DNA from: Pseudosporangium ferrugineum
GTDB lineage: Bacteria; Actinomycetota; Actinomycetes; Mycobacteriales; Micromonosporaceae
Direction: 5' to 3'
Assembly (NCBI RefSeq): GCF_003002065.1
Contig: NZ_PVZG01000020.1
Span: forward strand, 51,589 to 115,588
Length of the DNA: 64,000 bases
Under the pieces are notes generated by a model that was not told where the DNA came from, made no database searches, and saw nothing but the letters and a program-made list of their open reading frames with translations. Below are positions 1 through 9,800 of the stretch, piece after piece. Each line of letters starts with the position of its first letter. Within the stretch, counting starts at the first letter, position 1. Position numbers and translations under genes: made by a program.

Positions 1-3000
1 AGCATCCGCCGGCGGCCGTTCTCGTTGCGGCGCAACGATCCCAGGACCGCCGCGTCGGGCACCGTCTCGTCGAGGATCTCCTGGATCGGCACGGCCATCG
101 TCGGGTGCGGGCTCACCTCCAGGAAGATCCGGTGCCCCGCGCCGAGCAGGCCGCGGACGGCGTCCTCGAACCGGACCGGCTCGCGCATGTTGGCCAGCCA
201 GTACGCCCCGTCCAGCGTGCCCGGGGCCGGCCGCTCGCCGGTCACCGAGGAGAAGAACGGTACGGTGCCGCGCCGGGCCGTGACCGGGGCCAGCACCGCC
301 GCCACCTCGTCCCGGATGCCGTCGACCTGGGCGCAGTGCGTCGCCACCGAGGACGGCACCACCCGGGCCCGGATCCCCTCGGCGGTCAGCTCCGCCACCA
401 GCCGCTCCACCGCTGCCACGTCCCCGCCGACCGTGACCGAGGTGGGGGAGTTCACCCCGGCGAGGCTCAACGCGCCGCCGAAGGCCTCGAGCCGGTCGCG
501 GACCCGGTCGGCCGGCAGCGAGACCGACGCCAGCACGCCCCTGCCCACCAGGTGTTCCTGCAACAGCCGGCTGCGCAGGCCGACCACCCGGGCGGCGTCG
601 GCGAGGTCGATCTCACCGGCCACGTACGCCGCCGCGATCTCGCCCTGGCTCGAGCCCGTCACGGCCGCCGGCGTCACGCCCCACGACCGCCACACGGCCG
701 CCAGCGACACCATCACCGAGAACAGGGCCGGCTGCAGCACGTCGATGCGGGCCAGCGGCGGCGCGTCCGGCGCTCCCCGGATCACGTCCAGCACCGACCA
801 GCCCAGCAACGCCTCGAACGCCGCCGAGCACGCCGTCAGTTCGGCTCGGAACACCGGCGAGGTCTCGAGCAGGTCGCGGCACATGCCCTCCCACTGGGAA
901 CCCTGGCCGGGGAAGACGAACACCACCTCGGCGTCGCCGCGGGCCACGCCGCGTACGACGTTCTCCGCGTCGGCGCCGGAGGCCAGCGCGGCCAGCCCGG
1001 CCCGTACGTCGCCGCCGACGACGACGGCCCGGTGGACGAGCGTGGCCCGCGTGGTGGCCAGGGAATAGCCGACGTCCGCCGGCCCGGACGTGGCCACCGG
1101 CCCGTCGAGGGCGGCGGCCAGCGCGGCCAGGGCCGGGTCGCTCCTGGCCGACAGCGCAAGGGCGACGACCTCGTCCGCCGGTGCCTGCGGCGCGACGGTC
1201 GCCGCGGCCGGCGGCTCCTCGACGATGACGTGGGCGTTGGTGCCCGACAGCCCGAACGAGGAGACGCCGAACCGGCGCGGGTGCCCCGTCTCCGGCCACG
1301 GCCGGGCCTCGGTCAGCAGCCGCACGTCGCCGGCGGTCCAGTCGACGTGCGGCGTCGGCTCGGCGACGTGCAGGGTCCGGGGCAGCACCCCGTGCCGCAT
1401 CGCCAGCACCATCTTCATCACCCCGGCCACGCCGGCCGCGGCCTGGGCGTGGCCGATGTTGGACTTCAGCGAGCCCAGCCACAGCGGACCGGCGTCGCCG
1501 CGGTCCCGGCCGTACGTGGCCAGGATCGCCTGCGCCTCGATGGGGTCGCCCAGCTTGGTGCCGGTGCCGTGGGCCTCGACCGCGTCCACGTCGGCGACGG
1601 TCATCCCGGCGTCGGCCAGCGCCGCCTGGATCACCCGCTGCTGCGACGGGCCGTTCGGCGCGGACAGGCCGTTGGAGGCACCGTCCTGGTTGACCGCGGT
1701 GCCCCGGATGACGGCCAGCACCTGGTGACCGTGGCGTTCGGCGTCGGACAGCCGCTCGAGCAGCACCATGCCGATGCCCTCGGAGAGCACGGTGCCGTCG
1801 GCGTCGCCGGAGAACGCCCGGCACACCCCGTCGGCGGCCAGGCCCTGCTGGCGGCTGAACTCGACGTAGCTCAGCGGCGAGGACATCGTGGTCACGCCGC
1901 CGGTCAGCGCCAGCGGGCACTCGCCGCGGCGCAGGGCCTGCACGGCCAGGTGGATCGCCGACAGCGACGAGGAACAGGCCGTGTCGACGGTCATCGCCGG
2001 GCCCTCCAGGCCGAACACGTACGCCACCCGGCCGGACATGACGCTGGCGGCGTTGCCGACGCCCGCGTAACCGCCGGTGAGGTCGTCGCCCTGCAGGACA
2101 TGGGCGGCGTAGTCCTGGATGTTGCTGCCCACGAACACGCCCGTCCGGCTGCCGCGCAGCGACGCGGGATCGATGCCGGCCCGCTCCAGCAGCTCCCAGG
2201 AGGTCTCCAGCAGCAGCCGCTGCTGCGGGTCGATGATCAGCGCCTCCCGCGGGTTGATCCCGAAGAACGCCGGGTCGAAGCCGGCGAACCCGTCGAGGAA
2301 GCCGCCGCGCCACACGTAGGACTTGCCGGCGCCGCGTTCCGGGTCGTACCAGCTCCGGTCCCAGCCGCGGTCGGACGGGAACGGGCCGACCGCGTCCCGG
2401 CCCTCGTCGACCAGCTGCCACAGCTGCTCGGGCGAGGTCACCCCGCCGGGGAACCGGCAGCTCATGGCCACGATCGCGATCGGCTCGTCGGCGGTCGCGG
2501 CGACCGGGGCCGGGCCGGCCGGCCGCTCGTCCTCGCCGAGCACCGCGGACCGGAGGAAGCCGGCCAGCGCCTGCGGGGTGGGGTAGTCGAACACCAGTGT
2601 GGACGGCAGCCGGAAGCCGGCGGCCGCGCTCAGCCGGTTGCGGACCTCGACCGCGGTCAGCGAGTCGACGCCCAGATCCTTGAACTGATGCTTGGGGCCG
2701 ACCGCTTCGGCGTCCGGGAAGCCGAGGACCGTCGCCACGTGCTCGCGGACGAGGGTGAGCAGCTCCCGGTGGCGCTCGGCGGCGGACAGGCCGGAGAGCC
2801 GTTGCCGCAGCGGGGATTCCGCCTCGGTGGACTCCGGTTCGAGCAGGTGCCGTGCTTCCGGGACGCCGGACAGCAGCGGACGCGGCCCGGCCGAGGTGAA
2901 GACGGGCACGAACCGGTCCCAGTCGACCTCGGCCACGGTCACGTCGGTCTCGTCGTGGGCGACGGCCTGCCGCAGTGCCTCGCAGGCCACCGCTGGACGC

Positions 3001-6000
3001 AGGAAGCCGGTGCCGCGCAGGCGATGCTCGGCCTGGTCCCCGCCGAAGTCCCACAGCCCCCAGGCGATCGACAGGGCCCGCAGCCCTCGTGCCCGCCGCC
3101 GCCGGGCCAGGGCGTCGAGGTGGGCGTTCGCGGCGGCGTAGGCGGCGTGGTCGGCGCTGCCCCACACGCCTACCACCGACGAGAACAGCACGAAGGCGTC
3201 CAGGTCGTGGTCGAGGAGGTCGTCGAGGAGGTCGGCGACGCCCGCCTTGGTCGCGATCGTCTCGGCGAACTCCTCCCCGCTCAGCCCGGCGACCGGGGTG
3301 AGGCGCGCGAGGCCGGCGGCGTGGACCACGGCCCGGATCGGGGCGAAACTCTCCAGCATCGCCGACAGCTCGGCGCGGTCGGTGAGATCGCAGTCGACGA
3401 CGCTGAGTTCGGTGCCGTGCTGCGCCAGGTCGGCGCGGAGTTCGTCCTGGCCGTCGCCGGCGCCGGCGAGCACGACGTGCTCCGCGCCCTCGCGCGACAG
3501 CCAGCGCGCGACGTGCCGTGCCGCCGGGCCTCCGTCGCTGGTGACCAGCACCGTGCCGGCCGGTTGCCAGTCGCGGGTCGGGGGGACGGCGCCGAGCGGA
3601 GCCCGCCGCAACCGCCGTACGTGGACCCGGCCCTCGCGGATGGCCACCTGGTCCTCGCCGCGGGCGTCCCCGAGGACGGCGCGCAGCAGGGAGAGCGCCT
3701 GCTCGTCGAGGGTGCCGGGCAGATCGACCAGCCCGCCCCACAGCTCCGGGTGCTCGAGGGCGACGACCCGGCCCAGGCCCCAGATCCGGGCCTGCTCCGG
3801 GCGTACGTTCTCGCCGTTCACCGACACCGCGCCCGAGGTCACGCACCACAACCGGGTGCCGCCGCCGGCCAGCGCCTGCGCGAGCGCCAGGACCTCCGGT
3901 GCCGGCAGCAGGGCCACGACGTTGTCGTGCCGGCGCAGCGCCGCACCGTCGATGCCGGAGGCCACCTCGGCGCCGAGGGCCCGCGAGATCGCCGCCGCCC
4001 GCTCGTCGCCCGGCGTGGCGAGGATCAGCCAGCTGCCCCCCGGCGCGGCCTCGGCGGCGACGGGAAGGGCGTCCCAGCCGATCCGGTACCGCAGGCCGTC
4101 GGCGAGGGACGGCCGCGCCGCGGTGCCGGCCTCCAGCCAGTAACGCCGGTGCTGGAAGGCGTACGTCGGCAGGTCGACGCCGCGGCCCTCGAACGGCCAG
4201 GTCACGTCGACGCCGCCGGCGTGCAGCTCGGCGGCGCTGTGCCGGAAGCGCTCCAGGCCGCCGTCGTCGCGGCGCAGCGTTCCGGTGGCCAGGGCCTCGA
4301 TGCCGGCGGCCTCGGCGGTCTCCTGCACCGCGGTCGTCAGCACCGGATGGGGGCTCAGCTCGACGAAGGTCGTGTGCCCGTCCCGCAGCAGGGCATCGAC
4401 GGTCTCGGAGAACCGTACGGTTTGCCGCAGATTGCGGTACCAGTACCCGGCGTCGAAGGTCGAGGTGTCGGCCGGTTCCCCGGTCGTCGTGGACCGGAGC
4501 GGGATGTCCGCGGCCCTCGGCGTGATCGACGACAGGTCGGTCAGCAGCCGGTCCCGGATCGACTCGACCTGCTCGGAGTGCGAGGCGTAGTCGACCGGCA
4601 TGCGGCGTACCCGGACCCCGGCCGGCTCCAGCTCGGCGTACAGCTCGTCGAGCGCCGCAGGTTCGCCGGAGACGACCACCGACGCCGGCCCGTTGACCGC
4701 CGCGACCGAGATCCGCCCCTGCCAGCGGCGGAGCAGCGTTGTCACCTCGTCGACGTCCAGCGCCACCGACGTCATGCCGCCGCGCCCGGCCAGGTCCTCG
4801 GCGATGGCCCGGCTGCGCAGGATCACCACGGCCGCGGCGTCCTCGAGGCTGAGGGCGCCGGCCACGCACGCGGCGGCGATCTCGCCCTGGGAGGTGCCGA
4901 CGACGACGTCCGGAGTGACGCCGTACGACCGCCACAGCGAGGCCAGCGACACCATCACCGCGAACAGCGCCGGCTGGACCACCTCGACCCGTTCCAGCAT
5001 CGCCGGATCGGCCAGCACGTCCCGCAGCGACCAGTCGACCAGCCCGCCGAACGCCGCCTCGCACTCGGCCATCCGCTCGGCGAACACCGGCGAGGCGGCC
5101 ATCAGCTCGACGGCCATGCCGGTCCACTGCGAGCCCTGGCCGGGGAAGACGAACACGGTCCTGCCCCGGTCCGGCGCCGCCGCGCCCCGGACCAGTCCGC
5201 CGGCCGGCCGGTCCTCGATCAGCGCGGCCAGCGCCGCCTCCCGGTCCTCGCCCAGCACCACGGCGCGGTGCTCGTGCTGGTCCCGGGTCGCGGCGAGCGA
5301 GTACGCGACGTCGGCGCCGGAGAGCGGGTGCGACCGCAGGTGGGCGAGCAGCCGCTCGGCCTGGGCCCGCAGCGCCGCCGGGGACCGGCCGGACAGCATC
5401 CAGGGCAGGGTGCCGTCGCCGCCGGACGCGGGCGTCACCGCTTCGGGCGCCTGCTCGATGATCACGTGGGCGTTCGTGCCGGAGATGCCGAACGCCGACA
5501 CCCCGGCCCGCCGCGGCCGCCCGGTCTCGGGCCACGGCTGGGCCTCGGTCAGCAGCGACACCGCGCCGGAGGCCCAGTCCACGTGCGGGGTGGGCTCCTC
5601 GATGTGCAGGCTGCGGGGGAGCAGCCCGTGCCGCAGGGCCTGCACCATCTTGATCACGCCGGCCACCCCGGCGGCGGCCTGCGCGTGCCCGATGTTCGAC
5701 TTCACCGATCCGACCCACAGTGGACGGTCGGCCGGGCGGGCCTGCCCGTACACGGCGAGCAGCGCGGCGGCCTCGATCGGGTCGCCCAGCGTGGTGCCGG
5801 TGCCGTGGGCCTCCACGGCGTCGACGTCCGCGGGGGACAGGCCCGCGCTGTCCAGGGCGTCGCGGATCACCCGCTCCTGGGCCGGCCGGCTGGGCGCGCT
5901 CAGGCCGTTGGACGCCCCGTCCTGGTTGATGGCGCTGCCGCGGATCACCGCCAGCACCCGGTGGCCGTGGCGTTCGGCGTCGGCCAGCCGCTCCAGCACG

Positions 6001-6824
6001 AGCACGCCGGCGCCCTCGCCCCAGGCCATGCCGTCCGCCGACGCGGCGAAGGACTTGCAGCGTCCGTCCGCGGCGAGCCCCCGCTGCCGGCTGAACTCGA
6101 TGAACCCGCGGGCGGTGGACAGCACGGCCACCCCGCCGGCCAGCGCGAGCGTGCACTCCCCGGCCCGCAGCGACCGGGCGGCCAGGTGCAACGACACCAG
6201 CGAGGACGAGCAGGCGGTGTCCACGGTGATCGCCGGGCCCTCGAACCCGAAGGTGTACGCGATCCGGCCCGAGGCCACGCTCATCGCGTCGCCGGTGATC
6301 AGATAGCCGGACACCTCCTCGGCCACGTCCTGGTCGCGGAAGCCGTAGCCGGTGTAACACATGCCGACGAACACGCCGGTGCGGCTGCCCCGCAGCGTCG
6401 ACGCCCGGATCCCGGCCCGCTCCAGCGCTTCCCACGACGTCTCGAGCAGTTGCCGCTGCTGCGGGTCCATGCCCAGCGCCTCGCGGGGCGAGATGCCGAA
6501 GAACTCCGCGTCGAAGTCCGCGCTGTCGTGCAGGAATCCGCCGTGCCGGACATAGGTACGGCCGGCCTTGCCCGGCTCCGGGTCGTACAGGGCGTCCAGG
6601 TGCCAGCCGCGGTCGTCGGGCGCCTCGGAGATCACGTCCGCGCCGTCGGCGACCACCCGCCACAGGTCCTCGGGCGAGCCGACGTCGCCGGGGTAGCGGC
6701 AGGCCATCCCGACCACGGCGATCGGCTCCCGGTCCCGCTCCTCCAACTCCCGCACCCGCCGGGCGGCCTGGCGCAGCTCCACCGTGGCCTGCTTCAGGAC
6801 GTGGCGCAGCTTGTCGTCGCTCAT
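1..6824 (-). CDS. Modular type I polyketide synthase, KS-AT-KR-ACP-KS-AT..., 3' end outside window
   Basis: An extension PKS protein, open from an ATG at 6824 to the left edge (about 2,274 codons). The N-terminus is a coiled-coil docking helix (residues 1-30). Module one: KS (about 34-460, with the DTACSSS active site), AT (GTSQG nucleophile near 645, YASH specificity motif near 746, predicting methylmalonyl-CoA), KR (about 1085-1260) and ACP (Ser near 1387). Module two: KS from about 1445 and AT (GSSQG near 2058, atypical VATH motif near 2162), cut by the window edge. The KR keeps its catalytic Ser/Tyr/Asn but has lost the NADPH glycine motif (TSDGGPAA where TGGTGALG is usual) and the following arginines, so it is probably not a working reductase. 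No DH or ER is seen. The start overlaps the upstream PKS stop as ATGA, implying translational coupling. Confidence 0.95.
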   Translation of the reverse strand, partial: MSDDKLRHVLKQATVELRQAARRVRELEERDREPIAVVGMACRYPGDVGSPEDLWRVVADGADVISEAPDDRGWHLDALYDPEPGKAGRTYVRHGGFLHDSADFDAEFFGISPREALGMDPQQRQLLETSWEALERAGIRASTLRGSRTGVFVGMCYTGYGFRDQDVAEEVSGYLITGDAMSVASGRIAYTFGFEGPAITVDTACSSSLVSLHLAARSLRAGECTLALAGGVAVLSTARGFIEFSRQRGLAADGRCKSFAASADGMAWGEGAGVLVLERLADAERHGHRVLAVIRGSAINQDGASNGLSAPSRPAQERVIRDALDSAGLSPADVDAVEAHGTGTTLGDPIEAAALLAVYGQARPADRPLWVGSVKSNIGHAQAAAGVAGVIKMVQALRHGLLPRSLHIEEPTPHVDWASGAVSLLTEAQPWPETGRPRRAGVSAFGISGTNAHVIIEQAPEAVTPASGGDGTLPWMLSGRSPAALRAQAERLLAHLRSHPLSGADVAYSLAATRDQHEHRAVVLGEDREAALAALIEDRPAGGLVRGAAAPDRGRTVFVFPGQGSQWTGMAVELMAASPVFAERMAECEAAFGGLVDWSLRDVLADPAMLERVEVVQPALFAVMVSLASLWRSYGVTPDVVVGTSQGEIAAACVAGALSLEDAAAVVILRSRAIAEDLAGRGGMTSVALDVDEVTTLLRRWQGRISVAAVNGPASVVVSGEPAALDELYAELEPAGVRVRRMPVDYASHSEQVESIRDRLLTDLSSITPRAADIPLRSTTTGEPADTSTFDAGYWYRNLRQTVRFSETVDALLRDGHTTFVELSPHPVLTTAVQETAEAAGIEALATGTLRRDDGGLERFRHSAAELHAGGVDVTWPFEGRGVDLPTYAFQHRRYWLEAGTAARPSLADGLRYRIGWDALPVAAEAAPGGSWLILATPGDERAAAISRALGAEVASGIDGAALRRHDNVVALLPAPEVLALAQALAGGGTRLWCVTSGAVSVNGENVRPEQARIWGLGRVVALEHPELWGGLVDLPGTLDEQALSLLRAVLGDARGEDQVAIREGRVHVRRLRRAPLGAVPPTRDWQPAGTVLVTSDGGPAARHVARWLSREGAEHVVLAGAGDGQDELRADLAQHGTELSVVDCDLTDRAELSAMLESFAPIRAVVHAAGLARLTPVAGLSGEEFAETIATKAGVADLLDDLLDHDLDAFVLFSSVVGVWGSADHAAYAAANAHLDALARRRRARGLRALSIAWGLWDFGGDQAEHRLRGTGFLRPAVACEALRQAVAHDETDVTVAEVDWDRFVPVFTSAGPRPLLSGVPEARHLLEPESTEAESPLRQRLSGLSAAERHRELLTLVREHVATVLGFPDAEAVGPKHQFKDLGVDSLTAVEVRNRLSAAAGFRLPSTLVFDYPTPQALAGFLRSAVLGEDERPAGPAPVAATADEPIAIVAMSCRFPGGVTSPEQLWQLVDEGRDAVGPFPSDRGWDRSWYDPERGAGKSYVWRGGFLDGFAGFDPAFFGINPREALIIDPQQRLLLETSWELLERAGIDPASLRGSRTGVFVGSNIQDYAAHVLQGDDLTGGYAGVGNAASVMSGRVAYVFGLEGPAMTVDTACSSSLSAIHLAVQALRRGECPLALTGGVTTMSSPLSYVEFSRQQGLAADGVCRAFSGDADGTVLSEGIGMVLLERLSDAERHGHQVLAVIRGTAVNQDGASNGLSAPNGPSQQRVIQAALADAGMTVADVDAVEAHGTGTKLGDPIEAQAILATYGRDRGDAGPLWLGSLKSNIGHAQAAAGVAGVMKMVLAMRHGVLPRTLHVAEPTPHVDWTAGDVRLLTEARPWPETGHPRRFGVSSFGLSGTNAHVIVEEPPAAATVAPQAPADEVVALALSARSDPALAALAAALDGPVATSGPADVGYSLATTRATLVHRAVVVGGDVRAGLAALASGADAENVVRGVARGDAEVVFVFPGQGSQWEGMCRDLLETSPVFRAELTACSAAFEALLGWSVLDVIRGAPDAPPLARIDVLQPALFSVMVSLAAVWRSWGVTPAAVTGSSQGEIAAAYVAGEIDLADAARVVGLRSRLLQEHLVGRGVLASVSLPADRVRDRLEAFGGALSLAGVNSPTSVTVGGDVAAVERLVAELTAEGIRARVVPSSVATHCAQVDGIRDEVAAVLAPVTARRGTVPFFSSVTGERPAPGTLDGAYWLANMREPVRFEDAVRGLLGAGHRIFLEVSPHPTMAVPIQEILDETVPDAAVLGSLRRNENGRRRM

Positions 6825-9800
6825 GAGATGCCAAACTCCTTGCTGAGCACGTCGAACACGTCCTCGTCGGCGGTCAGGTCGTCGTCGGCGGAGGACCCGT
6901 CGTCGAGGGTCCGCAGCAGCGCCCGCAGCCGCGCCGCCACCTCGATCCGGGTCTCCGGCCCGGGTTCGGCCGCGGCCATCGTGGCCTGCAGCCGGTCCAG
7001 TTCCTGGAGGAGATCCGCCGGCCCGTCACCCAGCTCGGACACCAGGTGTTCGGCGAGCCGGGACGGGGTCGCGTGGTCGAACGCGACCGTGACCGGCAGC
7101 CGGAGCCCGGTCGCCGCGGTCAGCCGGTTGCGCAGCTCGACCGCCGTCAGCGAGTCGAAGCCGACGTCCCGGAACGCCTGGTCGGCCCGGACCTCGTCGG
7201 GCGACCCGTGGCCGAGCACCGCCGCGGCCTGGTCCCGGACCAGGGCCAGCACCGTCCGCAGGCGGTCGCCGGCGGGCAGCGCCGCCAGCCGCTCCCGCAG
7301 ACCGGGGTCCGTGGCCTCCCCGGGCGTGCCGTCGATCGCCCGGGTGGCCTCGGGGATCTCGGAGAGCAGCGGGCTGGGCCGCCGGGCGGTGAAGCTCGGC
7401 GCGAACCGGTCCCAGCGGACGTCGGCGACCGCCACGCAGGTCTCGCCCAGCGCCACGGCCTGCCGCAGGGCCAGGACGTTGAGCTCGGGGTCCATCGGCG
7501 GCAGCCCGATCGCGTCGAGCTGTTCGCGCATCCCCGGCGCGGCGGCCATGCCTCCGCCGCCCCAGGAACCCCACGCCACCGAGGTGGCGGCCAGGCCGCG
7601 GGCGCGGCGGTTCTCGGCCAGCGCGTCGAGGTGGGCGTTGGCGGCGGCGTACGCGCCCTGCCCGCCGGCGCCCCACACGCTCGACAGCGAGGAGAACAGC
7701 ACGAAGGCGTCGAGCCGCCGGTCACCCAGCAGGTCGTCCAGGTGCGTCGCGCCGGCCGCCTTGGCCGCCAGGGTCGCGGCCACGGTCGCGGGCGTCGTGC
7801 CGTCCACCGTCGCGACCTCGCCGATCCCGGCGGCGTGCACGACGGCGGTGAGCTCGCCCGGCAGCCCGGCCAGCAGCGCCGCCAGCTGGTCGCGGTCGGA
7901 GACGTCGCAGGCGGTGATGTGGACGGCGGGCCCGAGCTCGGCCAGCAGCTCGGCCGCGCCGGGGGCGTCCGGGCCGCGCCGGCTGGTCAGGACCACGTGC
8001 TCCGCGCCGTCGCGGACCAGCCACCGCGCGACGTTCGCTCCGGCCGCGCCGGTGCCGCCGGTGACCAGCACCGTGCCGCGCGGCTGCCAGGCGTCGGTGG
8101 CCCGGTCCGCGGGCAGCGGTGCCCGGCGCAGCCGCCGGGCGAAGGTGCCGGAGGGCCGGATCGCCACCTGGTCCTCGGTGCCGGAGAACACCGCCGCCAG
8201 CCGGCCGGCGGCCGTGTCGTCGAGGTGCGCGGGCAGGTCGATCAGGCCACCCCACCGGTCCGGGTGCTCCAGGCCGATGACCCGGCCCAGGCCCCACACC
8301 TGCGCCTGCTCCGGCCGGGTGGCCATCCCCCGGGTGAGGCACCACAAAGGACCGCCGACGCCGGCGTCGCCGAGGGCCTGCGCCAGCGTCAGCGTCCCGG
8401 TCAGCCCGTCGTCGCCGAGGGCCAGCGCCGACACCACGGCGTCCGCCTCCGTGCCGGACACGGCCGCGGCGACCTTCTCCCGGTCGGTGACGTCGGCGAG
8501 CTCCAGATCGACGACCCGGGAGCCGTGTACGGCCAGCGCCCGCCGCACGTCGCCGGCGTCGGTCCCCGGGCCGGACACCAGCAGCACGGTGCCGGGCGCC
8601 GGCGCGGTGCGGTCGGCGAGCGCCTGCCAGTCGACCCGGTAGCGCCACCCGTCGACGGTGGAGCCGGCCCGCCACGAGGCCAGCCGGGGCAGCGCGGCGC
8701 TCAGCGGCGCGTCGTCCGCCAGCCCGAGCTCGCCGGCGAGGTCGCCGCGTTCCACCGCCGCCCAGAGCCGCTCGTCGGCCGCGTGGGTCACCGGCGGCGC
8801 CGCCTCCAGGAAGAAGCGCCGGCGCTGGAAGGGGTACGTGGGCAGCTCGACGTGGCGGCCCGGCGCCGGCCAGGTCACCGCGACGCCGCGGACGTGCAGC
8901 TCGGCCGCGCTGGTCAGCATCCGGCGCGGCCCGGCGGTGTCGCGGTGCAGGGAGCCGGCCGCGACCACGTCCCGGTCCAGGGCCTCGGCCGTCTGCTGGA
9001 TCGCCACGGTCATCACCGGGTGCGGGCTGATCTCGACGAACGTGCCGAAGCCCGCCCCGGTCAGCTGCTCGACCGCCGGCCGGAACCACACCGTCTCACG
9101 CAGGTTCCGGAACCAGTAGCCGGCGTCCATGGCCGGCCCCTCGATCCACCGCCGGTCCGTGGTGGAGAAGATCGGCAGCCGCGGGGCGCGCGGTGCGACC
9201 GGGGCCAGCACCTCGGCCAGCTCGGCCCGGAGGTCCTCCACCTGGCCCGAGTGGCCGGCGAAGTCCACCCCCGGCAGCTGCCACCGCATCAGCCGCGCGC
9301 GCGACAGCGCCTTGTTGAGCTCGTCCAGCGCGTCGGTGTCGCCGGTGACCGTGACGCTGGCCGGGCCGTTCACCGCGGCGATCCACAGCCCGGTGTCCCA
9401 GCGGTCGGAGAGCCCACGGACCTGCTCCTCCGGCGCGAGGACGGTCTGCATCGTGCCGCGCCCGCACAGCGCCAGCAGCGCCCGGCTGCGCAGGGCCACG
9501 ATCCGTGCGGCGTCGGGCAGCGAGAGCGCCCCGGCGACGTAGGCGGCGGCGATCTCGCCCTGGGAGTGCCCGACCACCGCGTCCGGCCGTACGCCCAGCC
9601 GGTCCCACACCCTGGTCAGCGCGGCCATCATCGAGAACAGCACCGGCTGCACCACGTCGACGCGGTCCATCGACGGGGCGTCGTCCGTACCCTTGATCAC
9701 GTCCAGCACCGACCAGCCGGTCAGCGGCCGCAGCGCGTCGTCGCAGGCGCCGAGCTCGGCGCGGAAGGCCTCGTCGGATTCCAGCAGGTCGCGGCCCATG

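Noticed and set aside
613..6834. A 2,073-codon minus-strand frame
   Set aside because: Low-complexity Arg-rich shadow. The true PKS frame begins at ATG 6824 and remains open to position 1.
105..8642. A 2,845-codon plus-strand frame across the PKS genes
   Set aside because: It is an Arg/Ala/Gly/Pro/His-rich shadow of the minus-strand PKS genes, which have complete domain motifs in their own frame.
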